This document shows, in pieces, positions 7,075 to 14,335 of a stretch of 16,619 bases of DNA. The DNA is from an uncultured Prevotella sp. Its GTDB lineage: Bacteria; Bacteroidota; Bacteroidia; Bacteroidales; Bacteroidaceae. The DNA lies in assembly GCA_937874345.1 (NCBI GenBank), contig CALNBT010000167.1:1-16619 (forward strand), given 5' to 3'. A program made the translations under genes and the position numbers. Numbering within the stretch: the first letter of the stretch is position 1; each line of letters opens with the position of its first letter. Below the pieces are notes generated by a model. It searched no databases, was not told where the DNA came from, and saw only the letters and a program-made list of their open reading frames with translations.

Positions 7075-7539
7075 ATGAAAGATAGAATTCGCGAATTAAT
7101 GATTTCTCAGCATATGAACCAGCAAAGTTTTGCTGAGGCGTTGGAAATTTCACCTGCATCATTGAGCAGTATTTTTAATGATCGAACCAAACCTACCCTC
7201 AATCATATCGATGCCATTAAAAATAAATTTCCAAATATCAATTTGGATTGGTTGCTTTATGGAACTGGTCCGATGTTTCTTGACGAAGGTTCTTCAGTAC
7301 AGGTTGAGCCTGTTACAGATTCTTCAGATGAATCGGTCTTGAATTTTGATGATTCAACAGATGATGTGCTAACACCCCATCCTATTGTTTCTCATATTGA
7401 TTATAATGTTCATAAGGAAGCAGCGCAAAGACAGGAACAGATGAACATGAAAATAATTAACAATAAGCAAAGAAATATTACAGAGATCAGGGTCTTTTAT
7501 GATGATCAGACCTGGGAGACTTTCGTCCCCAAAAATTAG
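7075..7539 (+). CDS. XRE-family helix-turn-helix transcriptional regulator
   Basis: The 154-residue protein has an N-terminal Cro/CI-type DNA-binding domain at about residues 3-62: helix 2 near NQQSFAEALEI (15-25), recognition helix SPASLSSIFN (26-35), then the INLDWLLYGTGPMF motif (55-68) that often closes this domain in Bacteroidetes regulators. An acidic, serine-rich linker (72-100) leads to a short C-terminal segment ending in a predicted strand region (ITEIRVFYDD). No S24 peptidase or other sensory domain is visible, so the signal is unknown. It stands alone, with its own promoter and two terminator-like hairpins before pyrK. Autoregulation is common in the family but no clear operator repeat was found. 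No phage genes are nearby, so a prophage repressor is less likely than a chromosomal regulator. Confidence 0.88.
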   Translation: MKDRIRELMISQHMNQQSFAEALEISPASLSSIFNDRTKPTLNHIDAIKNKFPNINLDWLLYGTGPMFLDEGSSVQVEPVTDSSDESVLNFDDSTDDVLTPHPIVSHIDYNVHKEAAQRQEQMNMKIINNKQRNITEIRVFYDDQTWETFVPKN

Positions 7540-7568
7540 CAATCTCATCTTTATTTTCATGCTCCTTT

Positions 7569-7612
7569 TAACGTTCCTTTCATACAGTTGTTGAGAGGGA
7601 CGTTTTGTTTTT
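7569..7612 (+). terminator. terminator of the XRE gene
   Basis: AACGTTCC (from 7570) pairs with GGGACGTT (7597-7604) with one G-U pair and an 18-nt loop, followed by the T-rich TTGTTTTTA. It begins about 30 nt past the stop codon. Confidence 0.55.
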
Positions 7613-7636
7613 ATGATTCATGACTTTATTTTCTAT

Positions 7637-7678
7637 CATGAGTTTTTTGTGATCAACTAGCCAAAACTCATGTTTTTT
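7637..7678 (+). terminator. second terminator-like hairpin before pyrK
   Basis: A perfect 10-bp inverted repeat, CATGAGTTTT (7637-7646) and AAAACTCATG (7663-7672), encloses 16 nt and is followed by six T residues (7673-7678). It is either a tandem terminator insulating pyrK from the XRE gene or a regulatory hairpin. Confidence 0.5.
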
Positions 7679-7681
7679 ATG

Positions 7682-7689
7682 TAAGTTTG
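7682..7689 (+). promoter_or_regulatory. candidate -7 box for pyrK-pyrD
   Basis: TAAGTTTG fully matches TAnnTTTG and lies just past the hairpin at 7637-7678. No TTTG is found at the expected -33 distance. The leader to the pyrK ATG would be about 83 nt. Confidence 0.3.
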
Positions 7690-7778
7690 CATCGGCAAAA
7701 TTGGCCATTTACTTGCTAATTATAAATCAGCCAATATTCGATTTTTGGTTTACGAGTATCCTGTAATAACATTATTAG

Positions 7779-8555
7779 ATGAAAAAGATTTGTGAAGATT
7801 TTCAAGTCCGTTCTATCGAACCATTGAGTACACGTCACTGGTTGATGCGATTGGGCACTGAAAACCCATTGCCTGAGATGCTGCCTGGACAGTTTGTGCA
7901 GGTTCGTATTGACAATTCTCCCTCAACATTTCTACGTCGTCCCATTTCCATCAACATGGTTGACTACCATACGAACGAAATATGGCTGCTGATTGCCGCT
8001 ATTGGTGAAGGAACACGTCATTTGGTTCAACTCAAGCCAGGCGATCTCGTGAATTGCTTGTTGCCTTTGGGAAACAGTTTCACCCTACCGGCCTCTCCTG
8101 ATGATCAATTTTTGTTGATTGGTGGTGGTGTTGGTACTGCACCGCTTCTCTTTTTGGGAAAGAAAATGGTCGAGATGGGTGTAAAACCCAACTTCCTGTT
8201 GGGTGCCCGAACAGCTGCAGAACTGTTGGAAACCGATCTGTTCAGACAGTTGGGAGATCTCTATCTCACCACTGAAGACGGGTCTGCCGGTGAGCAAGGA
8301 TTTGTGACCAATCATTCGATTTTAGCCACCAAACATTTTGACCGGATTGCTACTTGTGGTCCGAAACCGATGATGGTTTCTGTGGCTCGTTATGCGAAAG
8401 CCAACGGTATTGAATGCGAGGTGTCTTTGGAAAATGAAATGGCTTGTGGATTAGGAGCCTGTCTTTGTTGTGTGGAGAACACGACAGAAGGTCATGTATG
8501 TGTGTGTCAAGAGGGTCCGGTGTTAAATATTAAGAAGTTGTTATGGCCACTTTAA
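7779..8555 (+). CDS. pyrK: dihydroorotate dehydrogenase electron transfer subunit PyrK
   Basis: PyrK carries FAD and a [2Fe-2S] cluster and passes electrons from dihydroorotate oxidation in PyrD to NAD+, in de novo pyrimidine synthesis in the cytoplasm. The 258-residue length is normal. The flavin motif RRPIS is at 53-57, the nucleotide-binding loop IGGGVGTAP at 114-122, and the iron-sulfur ligands are a cysteine cluster near the C terminus: C223, C228 and C231 (C-x4-C-x2-C), with C241 or C243 as the fourth. The last ligand is a little closer than in the Lactococcus protein. The stop codon overlaps the pyrD start by 13 bases, so the two are translationally coupled and make the heterotetrameric class 1B enzyme. 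Two hairpins separate it from the upstream XRE gene, arguing against co-transcription. Confidence 0.95.
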   Translation: MKKICEDFQVRSIEPLSTRHWLMRLGTENPLPEMLPGQFVQVRIDNSPSTFLRRPISINMVDYHTNEIWLLIAAIGEGTRHLVQLKPGDLVNCLLPLGNSFTLPASPDDQFLLIGGGVGTAPLLFLGKKMVEMGVKPNFLLGARTAAELLETDLFRQLGDLYLTTEDGSAGEQGFVTNHSILATKHFDRIATCGPKPMMVSVARYAKANGIECEVSLENEMACGLGACLCCVENTTEGHVCVCQEGPVLNIKKLLWPL

Positions 8556-9469
8556 ATGTAAAGATAAATGACATTGAATTCAGAAATCCGATACTAACGG
8601 CATCGGGTACTTTTGGATATGGTTTGGAATTTGCCGATCTTGTCCCCTTGGACGGTCTGGGAGGTATCATTGTGAAAGGAACAACGTTAGAACCACGGGA
8701 GGGAAACAGCTATCCAAGAATGGCCGAAACCGCAAGTGGCATGCTCAACTGCGTGGGACTTCAAAACAAAGGTGTGGATTATTTCTGTCGTGAAATCTAT
8801 CCCAAAATCAAGGATATCGACACCCACATGATTGTTAATGTGAGTGGCAGTACGCCCGATGACTATGCCGAATGCGCTGCCCGTATCGATGTGTTGGACA
8901 ACATTCCGGCAATCGAACTGAATATTTCGTGCCCCAATGTCAAGAAAGGCGGTATGGCCTTTGGGGTATCGTGTGCAGGTGCTGCGAGCGTTGTCCGTGC
9001 GGTTCGCAAGGCATATCATAAGACGTTGATCGTGAAGCTGTCGCCGAACGTCACGAATATCGCAGATATTGCCATGGCCTGCGAGGCCGAAGGTGCCGAC
9101 AGTCTGTCGCTTATCAACACCCTCATGGGCATGGCAATTGATATCGAGAAGCGCAAACCTGTATTGAGCATCTCAACAGGCGGTCTGAGCGGTCCTGCCG
9201 TGAAGCCCGTTGCCCTACGTATGGTATGGCAGGTAGCGCAGGCAGTAAAGGTTCCGATCATTGGATTGGGAGGTATTTCTACCGCCAAAGACGCCATCGA
9301 GTTTTTCATGGCGGGTGCTACCGCCATCGAAATTGGTACGGCCAATTTCATTGACCCTCAGGCAACGATTCACGTTCGCGACGGTGTCAACGATTGGTTG
9401 GATGCGCACGGATGTCAATCCATCACCGAAATTATCGGCGCTGTCAAGGGAGATGCACACTGCTCTTAA
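8543..9469 (+). CDS. pyrD: dihydroorotate dehydrogenase class 1B catalytic subunit PyrD
   Basis: This 308-residue FMN-binding TIM barrel oxidises dihydroorotate to orotate, the fourth step of UMP synthesis. Class 1B is shown by the active-site cysteine C130 in NISCPNVK (class 2 enzymes use serine) and by the adjacent pyrK. Other family features are the N-terminal NPILTASGTFGYG (16-27), KGTTLEPR (45-52), the VKLSPNV strand (164-170), and the FMN-phosphate loops GLGGIS (241-246) and AIEIGTA (261-267). The ATG lies inside the end of pyrK. A strong hairpin terminator 80 nt past the stop closes the operon. The arrangement fits an anaerobic or microaerophilic organism that uses NAD+ rather than quinone. 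Confidence 0.96.
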   Translation: MATLNVKINDIEFRNPILTASGTFGYGLEFADLVPLDGLGGIIVKGTTLEPREGNSYPRMAETASGMLNCVGLQNKGVDYFCREIYPKIKDIDTHMIVNVSGSTPDDYAECAARIDVLDNIPAIELNISCPNVKKGGMAFGVSCAGAASVVRAVRKAYHKTLIVKLSPNVTNIADIAMACEAEGADSLSLINTLMGMAIDIEKRKPVLSISTGGLSGPAVKPVALRMVWQVAQAVKVPIIGLGGISTAKDAIEFFMAGATAIEIGTANFIDPQATIHVRDGVNDWLDAHGCQSITEIIGAVKGDAHCS

Positions 9470-9548
9470 GTGGATTTAAGGCCATTATTCAGCTGACGTA
9501 GCTTGACATGATGGGTCTTATTACCCAGACATCTTAGAATACCATATA

Positions 9549-9584
9549 AACAGCCGGGAATCATCGCGATTCTCGGCTGTTTTA
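9549..9584. terminator. bidirectional terminator after pyrD
   Basis: A 14-bp stem (9549-9562 with 9568-9581, one G-U pair) with a 5-nt loop is flanked by AAA on the left and TTT on the right, so it can work on both strands. It ends the pyrK-pyrD transcript. It also abuts the stop codon of the minus-strand open frame 9582-9830. Confidence 0.8.
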
Positions 9585-9830
9585 TGGATATTTGAAGATC
9601 CTTTTAGAATCCCAAACGCTCTTTATTTCCTCATTGGGCCCCTTGAAGCTGGACTTCATTTGATGACGAAGGGCAGCCTCTCTTATCATTCCTGTCAGCC
9701 ATTTTCCAGGCTTCTCTGGAGGTGTGTATGTGCTATGATATGATGCTGGCTGCCAACCCTTGTATGCCTTTGCAAGATATTCTCCGTGGTGTCCTTCTTT
9801 TTTTAAATTATTATTGTATATTTGCATCAA
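9582..9830 (-). CDS. possible small hypothetical protein
   Basis: I do not recognise this 82-residue product. It is basic, rich in lysine, with tryptophans and a YTPPEKPGKW segment near the middle, and no signal peptide or membrane helix. In its favour, the stop codon lies directly at a bidirectional terminator, as for a real convergent gene, and the composition after residue 10 looks protein-like. Against it, the start region is very AT-rich, overlaps the plus-strand promoter box of the ABC-F gene, and codon choice (AGA, AGG, ATA, GGA) differs from the neighbours. It may be a small gene, a remnant, or chance. Confidence 0.28.
   Translation of the reverse strand: MMQIYNNNLKKEGHHGEYLAKAYKGWQPASYHSTYTPPEKPGKWLTGMIREAALRHQMKSSFKGPNEEIKSVWDSKRIFKYP
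9817..9824 (+). promoter_or_regulatory. -7 box for the ABC-F gene
   Basis: TATATTTG fully matches TAnnTTTG. Transcription from about 9831 would give a leader near 38 nt before the ATG at 9869. The -33 region is a T-rich stretch without a clear TTTG. Confidence 0.45.
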
Positions 9831-9868
9831 CTTTCACGATAATAGAAACAGAGGTTCTCATAATATAA

Positions 9869-11833
9869 ATGATATCAATAGAAGGATTGAAAGTGGAATT
9901 TGGTGCCAAGCCGTTATTCCATGACGTAAGTTTTGTCATCAATGACCGCGACCGCATAGCCCTGGTGGGCAAGAACGGCGCCGGAAAATCCACACTGCTG
10001 AAGATACTGAATGGCTTGCAGAAGCCAACTGCCGGTGTGGTTGCGATCCCCAATGATACAACCATTGGCTATCTTCCTCAGGTAATGAAACTGGCCGACG
10101 ATACCACCGTTAAGGAGGAGACCCGGAAAGCATTTTCATACAACACCAAAATCAAAGAGCGCATTGCCAGGATGCAACGCGAGTTGAATGAGCGTACCGA
10201 CTACGAAAGCGAGTCGTACCTGTCATTAGTCGAAGCTTTTTCGTTCGAACACGAGCGCTTTTTGATGCTGGGAGGCGAAAATTACGAGGCGCAGATGGAA
10301 CGCACCCTCACAGGTCTGGGCTTTACTCAGGCCGATTTTAGCCGTCCTACATCCGAGTTTTCGGGTGGATGGCGTATGCGTATCGAGCTCGCCAAGATCT
10401 TGTTGCAACGGCCCGACGTGCTGTTGCTCGACGAGCCGACCAACCACCTGGATATCGATTCCATTCAATGGCTCGAGCAATTTTTGGCGCAACAGGCCAA
10501 AGCGGTGGTCCTTGTCAGTCACGACCGTGCTTTCATCAACAATGTTACGACGCGAACCATCGAGATTACCTGTGGCCATGCAGAGGATTACAAGGTGCCC
10601 TACGATCAATATGTGGTGCTGAGAGCCGAAAGACGCGAACAGCAGTTGCGCGCTTACGAAAACCAACAGAAAGAGATCGCCGATATCAAGGACTTTATCG
10701 AGCGCTTCAGATACAAGCCAACCAAGTCGGTTCAGGTGCAAAGCCGCATCAAGCAGTTGGAGAAAATCGTGCCCATCGAGGTCGATGAGGTCGACAACAA
10801 GACGATGCACCTCAAGTTTCCGCCCTGTCTTCGCAGTGGCGATTATCCAGTTATCTGCGATGAACTGCGCAAGGATTATGGGTCGCATACCGTTTTCTCG
10901 GATGTAACCTTTACCATCAAACGTGGCGAAAAGGTGGCGTTTGTGGGCAAGAACGGCGAAGGCAAGTCTACGCTCGTGAAATGTATCATGGATGAGATTC
11001 CATATATCGGAACGCTCAAGATCGGTCACAACATTCAAATCGGTTATTTTGCACAGAATCAGGCACAGTTGCTGGACGATGAACTCACAATCTTCGAAAC
11101 CATCGATCGTGTGGCCACCGGCGATATGCGTTTGAAAATCAACGACCTGCTGGGCGCTTTCATGTTCGGCGGTGAGATATCCGAGAAAAAGGTGAAGTAC
11201 CTTTCAGGCGGAGAACGCAGTCGTCTGGCAATGATCAGGTTGCTGATGGAGCCCGTTAACCTGCTGATCCTCGACGAACCTACCAACCATCTGGACATGC
11301 CATCGAAGGATGTGCTCAAAGAAGCCGTGAAGGCGTTTGACGGAACTGTTGTCGTTGTGAGCCACGACCGTGATTTTCTCGATGGGCTGGTTACGAAGGT
11401 CTATGAGTTTGGGGGTGGACATGTTCGTGAACACCTTGGCGGAATCTACGAGTTCTTAAGGAGTCATGCTGACACTTCTGCCGACAACGCTTTCCAACCT
11501 TCCATTGATGCGGTGCTCGAAAAAAAGGCTGCGGCATTGAAATCTGAGTCTGTCACGGAACCCACTGTTGAGAAAGAAGGCGAAATATCGTATCAACAGC
11601 GTAAGGAACAACAGAAAATCATCCGCAAGCTCAAGGCAAACATTACTGACTGCGAAACAAAGATTGCCAAGATGGAACAACGTATTCAGCAGCTCAACGA
11701 GATATTGTCGCAGCCCGAGAATGCCTCGAACATGGAACTGGTCACGGAATATACGTCCACTCAAAAAGCATTGGATAAGGAAAACGAGCGTTGGATGGAG
11801 CTGAATGAGGAGATGGAGGCCCATGCAATCTAA
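9869..11833 (+). CDS. ABC-F family ATPase (Uup/EttA-like translation factor)
   Basis: This 654-residue soluble protein has two ABC ATPase domains and no membrane segments, the mark of ABC-F factors, which bind the ribosomal E site and act on translation rather than transport. Domain 1 has Walker A GKNGAGKST (34-42), signature FSGGW (164-168) and Walker B with DEPTNHLD (D188, E189). Domain 2 has GKNGEGKST (360-368), LSGGE (445-449) and DEPTNHLD (D469, E470). All key residues are intact. The charged linker between them (about 250-310, RAERREQQLRAYE and onward) is the ABC-F tRNA-interaction motif. A C-terminal lysine/glutamate-rich coiled coil (about 565-654) resembles Uup and YdiF. A resistance-type (ARE) role cannot be excluded, but the sequence looks like a housekeeping member. 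It is monocistronic, with its own promoter box and a hairpin after the stop. Confidence 0.93.
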   Translation: MISIEGLKVEFGAKPLFHDVSFVINDRDRIALVGKNGAGKSTLLKILNGLQKPTAGVVAIPNDTTIGYLPQVMKLADDTTVKEETRKAFSYNTKIKERIARMQRELNERTDYESESYLSLVEAFSFEHERFLMLGGENYEAQMERTLTGLGFTQADFSRPTSEFSGGWRMRIELAKILLQRPDVLLLDEPTNHLDIDSIQWLEQFLAQQAKAVVLVSHDRAFINNVTTRTIEITCGHAEDYKVPYDQYVVLRAERREQQLRAYENQQKEIADIKDFIERFRYKPTKSVQVQSRIKQLEKIVPIEVDEVDNKTMHLKFPPCLRSGDYPVICDELRKDYGSHTVFSDVTFTIKRGEKVAFVGKNGEGKSTLVKCIMDEIPYIGTLKIGHNIQIGYFAQNQAQLLDDELTIFETIDRVATGDMRLKINDLLGAFMFGGEISEKKVKYLSGGERSRLAMIRLLMEPVNLLILDEPTNHLDMPSKDVLKEAVKAFDGTVVVVSHDRDFLDGLVTKVYEFGGGHVREHLGGIYEFLRSHADTSADNAFQPSIDAVLEKKAAALKSESVTEPTVEKEGEISYQQRKEQQKIIRKLKANITDCETKIAKMEQRIQQLNEILSQPENASNMELVTEYTSTQKALDKENERWMELNEEMEAHAI

Positions 11834-11870
11834 ATATTGCCCAGCGCTTTTATCCGATGTTGAAACGTTG

Positions 11871-11894
11871 CTGAGTGCGTTCAAAAGCACTCAG
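11871..11894 (+). terminator. hairpin after the ABC-F gene, possible terminator
   Basis: CTGAGTGC (11871-11878) pairs perfectly with GCACTCAG (11887-11894) around an 8-nt loop, about 38 nt past the stop. The downstream tail (ACCTGTTCCTCT) is only weakly T-rich. Confidence 0.4.
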
Positions 11895-12036
11895 ACCTGT
11901 TCCTCTATGGCAGGCCGATGTTCTCTCGTCAGAAAACGAAAGAAATACGCTGAACGGATCAGATAAGCATGGTTTATGCGCTTGATGCTTTCGGAATATA
12001 TCAACAATTAAATACGATCACTTTTTTAAAACCAAA

Positions 12037-14073
12037 ATGATGAATATGAAACATTTATTACCGATGATGCTGATGGCTGTAGCCCCAAGTATGGGAATGG
12101 CACAGCAGAAATCGGGACTTGTCGAGACAAATCTAGACAAGTCGGTTCGTCCGGCAGACGACTTTTATGAATTTGCTACCGGAGGATGGCAGAAGAACAA
12201 TCCGCTGCCGGCAGCTTACTCACGTTACGGAAGCTTTGACAAGCTGGCAGAAGACAACAACAAACGTGTCAACAGCATCCTGTCTGAGTTGAAGAAAAAG
12301 AATTATAAAAATGGAACCCTCGAGCAGAAGCTATCTGATTTTTATAAATTGGCATTGGATTCTGCACGCCGCGACCGCGAAGGCATTCAGCCGGTAACGC
12401 CGGTCATGAACGAGATGGAGCAGGCTAAAGACAAGGCTGCGCTGCAACAGCTTCAGGTAAAGTATGCTAGTCAAGGCTACGGCATTCCTTATGGCTACTA
12501 TTTTAGTGCCGATGAGAAGAATGTTGCCATGAATATCTTCAGTATCAGTCAAGGAGGCTTGACGCTGGGACAGAAAGATTACTATTTGAACAACGACCCT
12601 GCTACGGTTGCTATTCGCAACGCTTTCAAGCAGCACATTGCTCGCATGTTCCGCCTTTACGGTTTCAATGCTGAGCAGGCTCAGCAAAAGGCCGACATCG
12701 TTTTTAAGAACGAAACGGCGCTGGCCCTGATTTCAAAGAGCATGACCGAGTTGCGCGATCCTGAAGCCAATTATAACAAGATCACATTAAAGGAGTTCAA
12801 AACGCGTTATCCCAACCTTCCACTCGAAGCCATTACTAATTCTGAAGGCATTAACAGCAAGTATATTCAGGATATGGTTGTTGGACAACCACAGTTTCTC
12901 GAGGGATACGACAAGATTTATGCAGCTGCAACGGCTGAAGATTTGCGCGCTCAGATGGAGTGGGACTTGATCATGTCATCAGCAAGCTACCTGACCGATG
13001 AGATTAGAAACGCCAATTTCGAGTTCTTCGGACAGACCATGAGTGGTCGTAAAGTGGATTATCCGCTCTGGAAACGCGCTACCAGTCAGGTAGAGGCACA
13101 GATGGGCGAGGCACTGGGTAAGATGTACGTACAGCGCTATTTCCCTGAGACATCAAAGAAAAGCATGGAGAAACTGGTTCGTAACCTGCAGATTGCACTG
13201 GGGCAGCGCATCGATGCGCAGACTTGGATGAGTGCAGAGACCAAGACGGCTGCACACCATAAGCTGGATAAGTTCTATGTAAAAATTGGCTATCCTAACA
13301 AATGGCGCGACTATTCTTCACTGACCATCGACCCTAACAAGTCGTACTACGAAAATGTCATGGCCTGCAGACAGTTTGCAACCAATCTCCATATTGCTGA
13401 GAAAGCCGGAAAACCCGTTGATCGTGATGAGTGGTTTATGACTCCACAAACCGTTAACGCTTATTACAATCCTACCACCAACGAAATCTGTTTCCCGGCA
13501 GGTATCCTTCAGTATCCGTTCTTTGATCCGAAGGCCGATGAGGCATTCAACTACGGTGCCATCGGCGTTGTTATTGGACACGAGATGACGCATGGATTTG
13601 ACGACAGTGGACGTCATTATGATGCAAGTGGTAATATGACCGACTGGTGGACAGCCGAAGATGCAAAGCGTTTTGATGAACATGTAAAGGTGTTGGCAGA
13701 CTATTTCTCAAACATCAAGGTGCTTCCTGATCTCAATGGAAATGGACAGCTAACGCTTGGTGAAAACCTTGCCGACCACGGAGGTCTGATGGTTAGCTTC
13801 CAAGCCTATAAGAATGCAACAGCTTCAAAACCGTTGAAAGAAAAAGATGGCTTTACTGCCGATCAACGCTTCTTCCTGGCTTATGCAGGTGTTTGGGGAC
13901 AGAACATTACTGAGAAAGAAATTCGCAACCGTGTGAAGAGCGATCCTCACGCTCTTGGCGAATGGCGTGTCAATGGAGCCCTTCCTCATATCGATGCGTG
14001 GTACGAAGCTTTCAATGTAAAGCAGGGCGACAAGCTCTTTGTGCCTAAAGCCCAGCGCTTGGAAATGTGGTAA
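12037..14073 (+). CDS. pepO: secreted M13 family zinc metallopeptidase (PepO/neprilysin-like)
   Basis: The 678-residue protein is an M13 endopeptidase, a family that cleaves oligopeptides in the periplasm or at the surface. A signal peptide covers about residues 1-22 (cleavage after GMA, before QQKS), with no lipobox. The N-terminal domain begins with the family pattern PADDFYEFATGGW (39-51). The catalytic part has the substrate-binding NAYY (from N474), the zinc motif HEMTH (H515, E516, H519) and the third zinc ligand E576 in GENLADH. The C terminus ends with the usual tryptophan-containing segment. All catalytic residues are present and the length is standard. ATGs at 12037, 12040 and 12046 are all possible starts; the third would give the neatest signal peptide. 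It stands alone and ends in a strong hairpin terminator. Its substrate is unknown, though dietary or host peptides are plausible. Confidence 0.95.
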   Translation: MMNMKHLLPMMLMAVAPSMGMAQQKSGLVETNLDKSVRPADDFYEFATGGWQKNNPLPAAYSRYGSFDKLAEDNNKRVNSILSELKKKNYKNGTLEQKLSDFYKLALDSARRDREGIQPVTPVMNEMEQAKDKAALQQLQVKYASQGYGIPYGYYFSADEKNVAMNIFSISQGGLTLGQKDYYLNNDPATVAIRNAFKQHIARMFRLYGFNAEQAQQKADIVFKNETALALISKSMTELRDPEANYNKITLKEFKTRYPNLPLEAITNSEGINSKYIQDMVVGQPQFLEGYDKIYAAATAEDLRAQMEWDLIMSSASYLTDEIRNANFEFFGQTMSGRKVDYPLWKRATSQVEAQMGEALGKMYVQRYFPETSKKSMEKLVRNLQIALGQRIDAQTWMSAETKTAAHHKLDKFYVKIGYPNKWRDYSSLTIDPNKSYYENVMACRQFATNLHIAEKAGKPVDRDEWFMTPQTVNAYYNPTTNEICFPAGILQYPFFDPKADEAFNYGAIGVVIGHEMTHGFDDSGRHYDASGNMTDWWTAEDAKRFDEHVKVLADYFSNIKVLPDLNGNGQLTLGENLADHGGLMVSFQAYKNATASKPLKEKDGFTADQRFFLAYAGVWGQNITEKEIRNRVKSDPHALGEWRVNGALPHIDAWYEAFNVKQGDKLFVPKAQRLEMW

Positions 14074-14335
14074 ACTCATTTTCAATTTGAAATATCCACC
14101 AAGTATGAATCTGTAAGAGATTACACTTGGTGGATTTTGATTTCTTTTAAAAGGCACAACCAATCCTGGCAGGCCTCATTGATCGTTTTGGAAAGCAATA
14201 GCGCCTTATTTGTTCGCTTTATTTGAACCATGTCATGACAGGTATCGTTGACGACACGCATGAAAGGATAGAAACTGTTTATCCAGCTCAGAATCGGCTG
14301 TCGCAGGATATTGATACCGTCAACGCGGATGAATC
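14074..14335. other. intergenic region between pepO and the GH30 gene
   Basis: The left part is the pepO terminator. From 14121 to 14333 the minus strand is open without an ATG for its first 24 codons (see findings). No full TAnnTTTG box was found for the GH30 gene, so its promoter is not identified. Confidence 0.5.
14094..14140 (+). terminator. Rho-independent terminator of pepO
   Basis: ATCCACCAAGT (14094-14104) pairs perfectly with 14125-14135, and a second 5-bp helix (14108-14112 with 14118-14122) extends it to the tip. A T-rich tail (TTTGATTTCTTTT) follows. It begins about 20 nt past the stop codon. Confidence 0.75.

Larger units (their letters stand above)
9470..9868. other. pyrD to ABC-F intergenic region
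   Basis: The region holds the pyrK-pyrD terminator (9549-9584), a possible small minus-strand gene (9582-9830), and the -7 box of the ABC-F gene (9817-9824). The first 80 bases after pyrD show no structure I recognise. Confidence 0.5.

Noticed and set aside
7075..7539. Prophage repressor or toxin-antitoxin component
   Set aside because: No phage, integrase or partner toxin gene lies next to the XRE regulator; flanking genes are holA and pyrK-pyrD.
10226..11038. Long minus-strand open frame (270 codons) opposite the ABC-F gene
   Set aside because: It is antisense to intact ATPase motifs and has no recognisable domain; long antisense frames are expected with this codon use.
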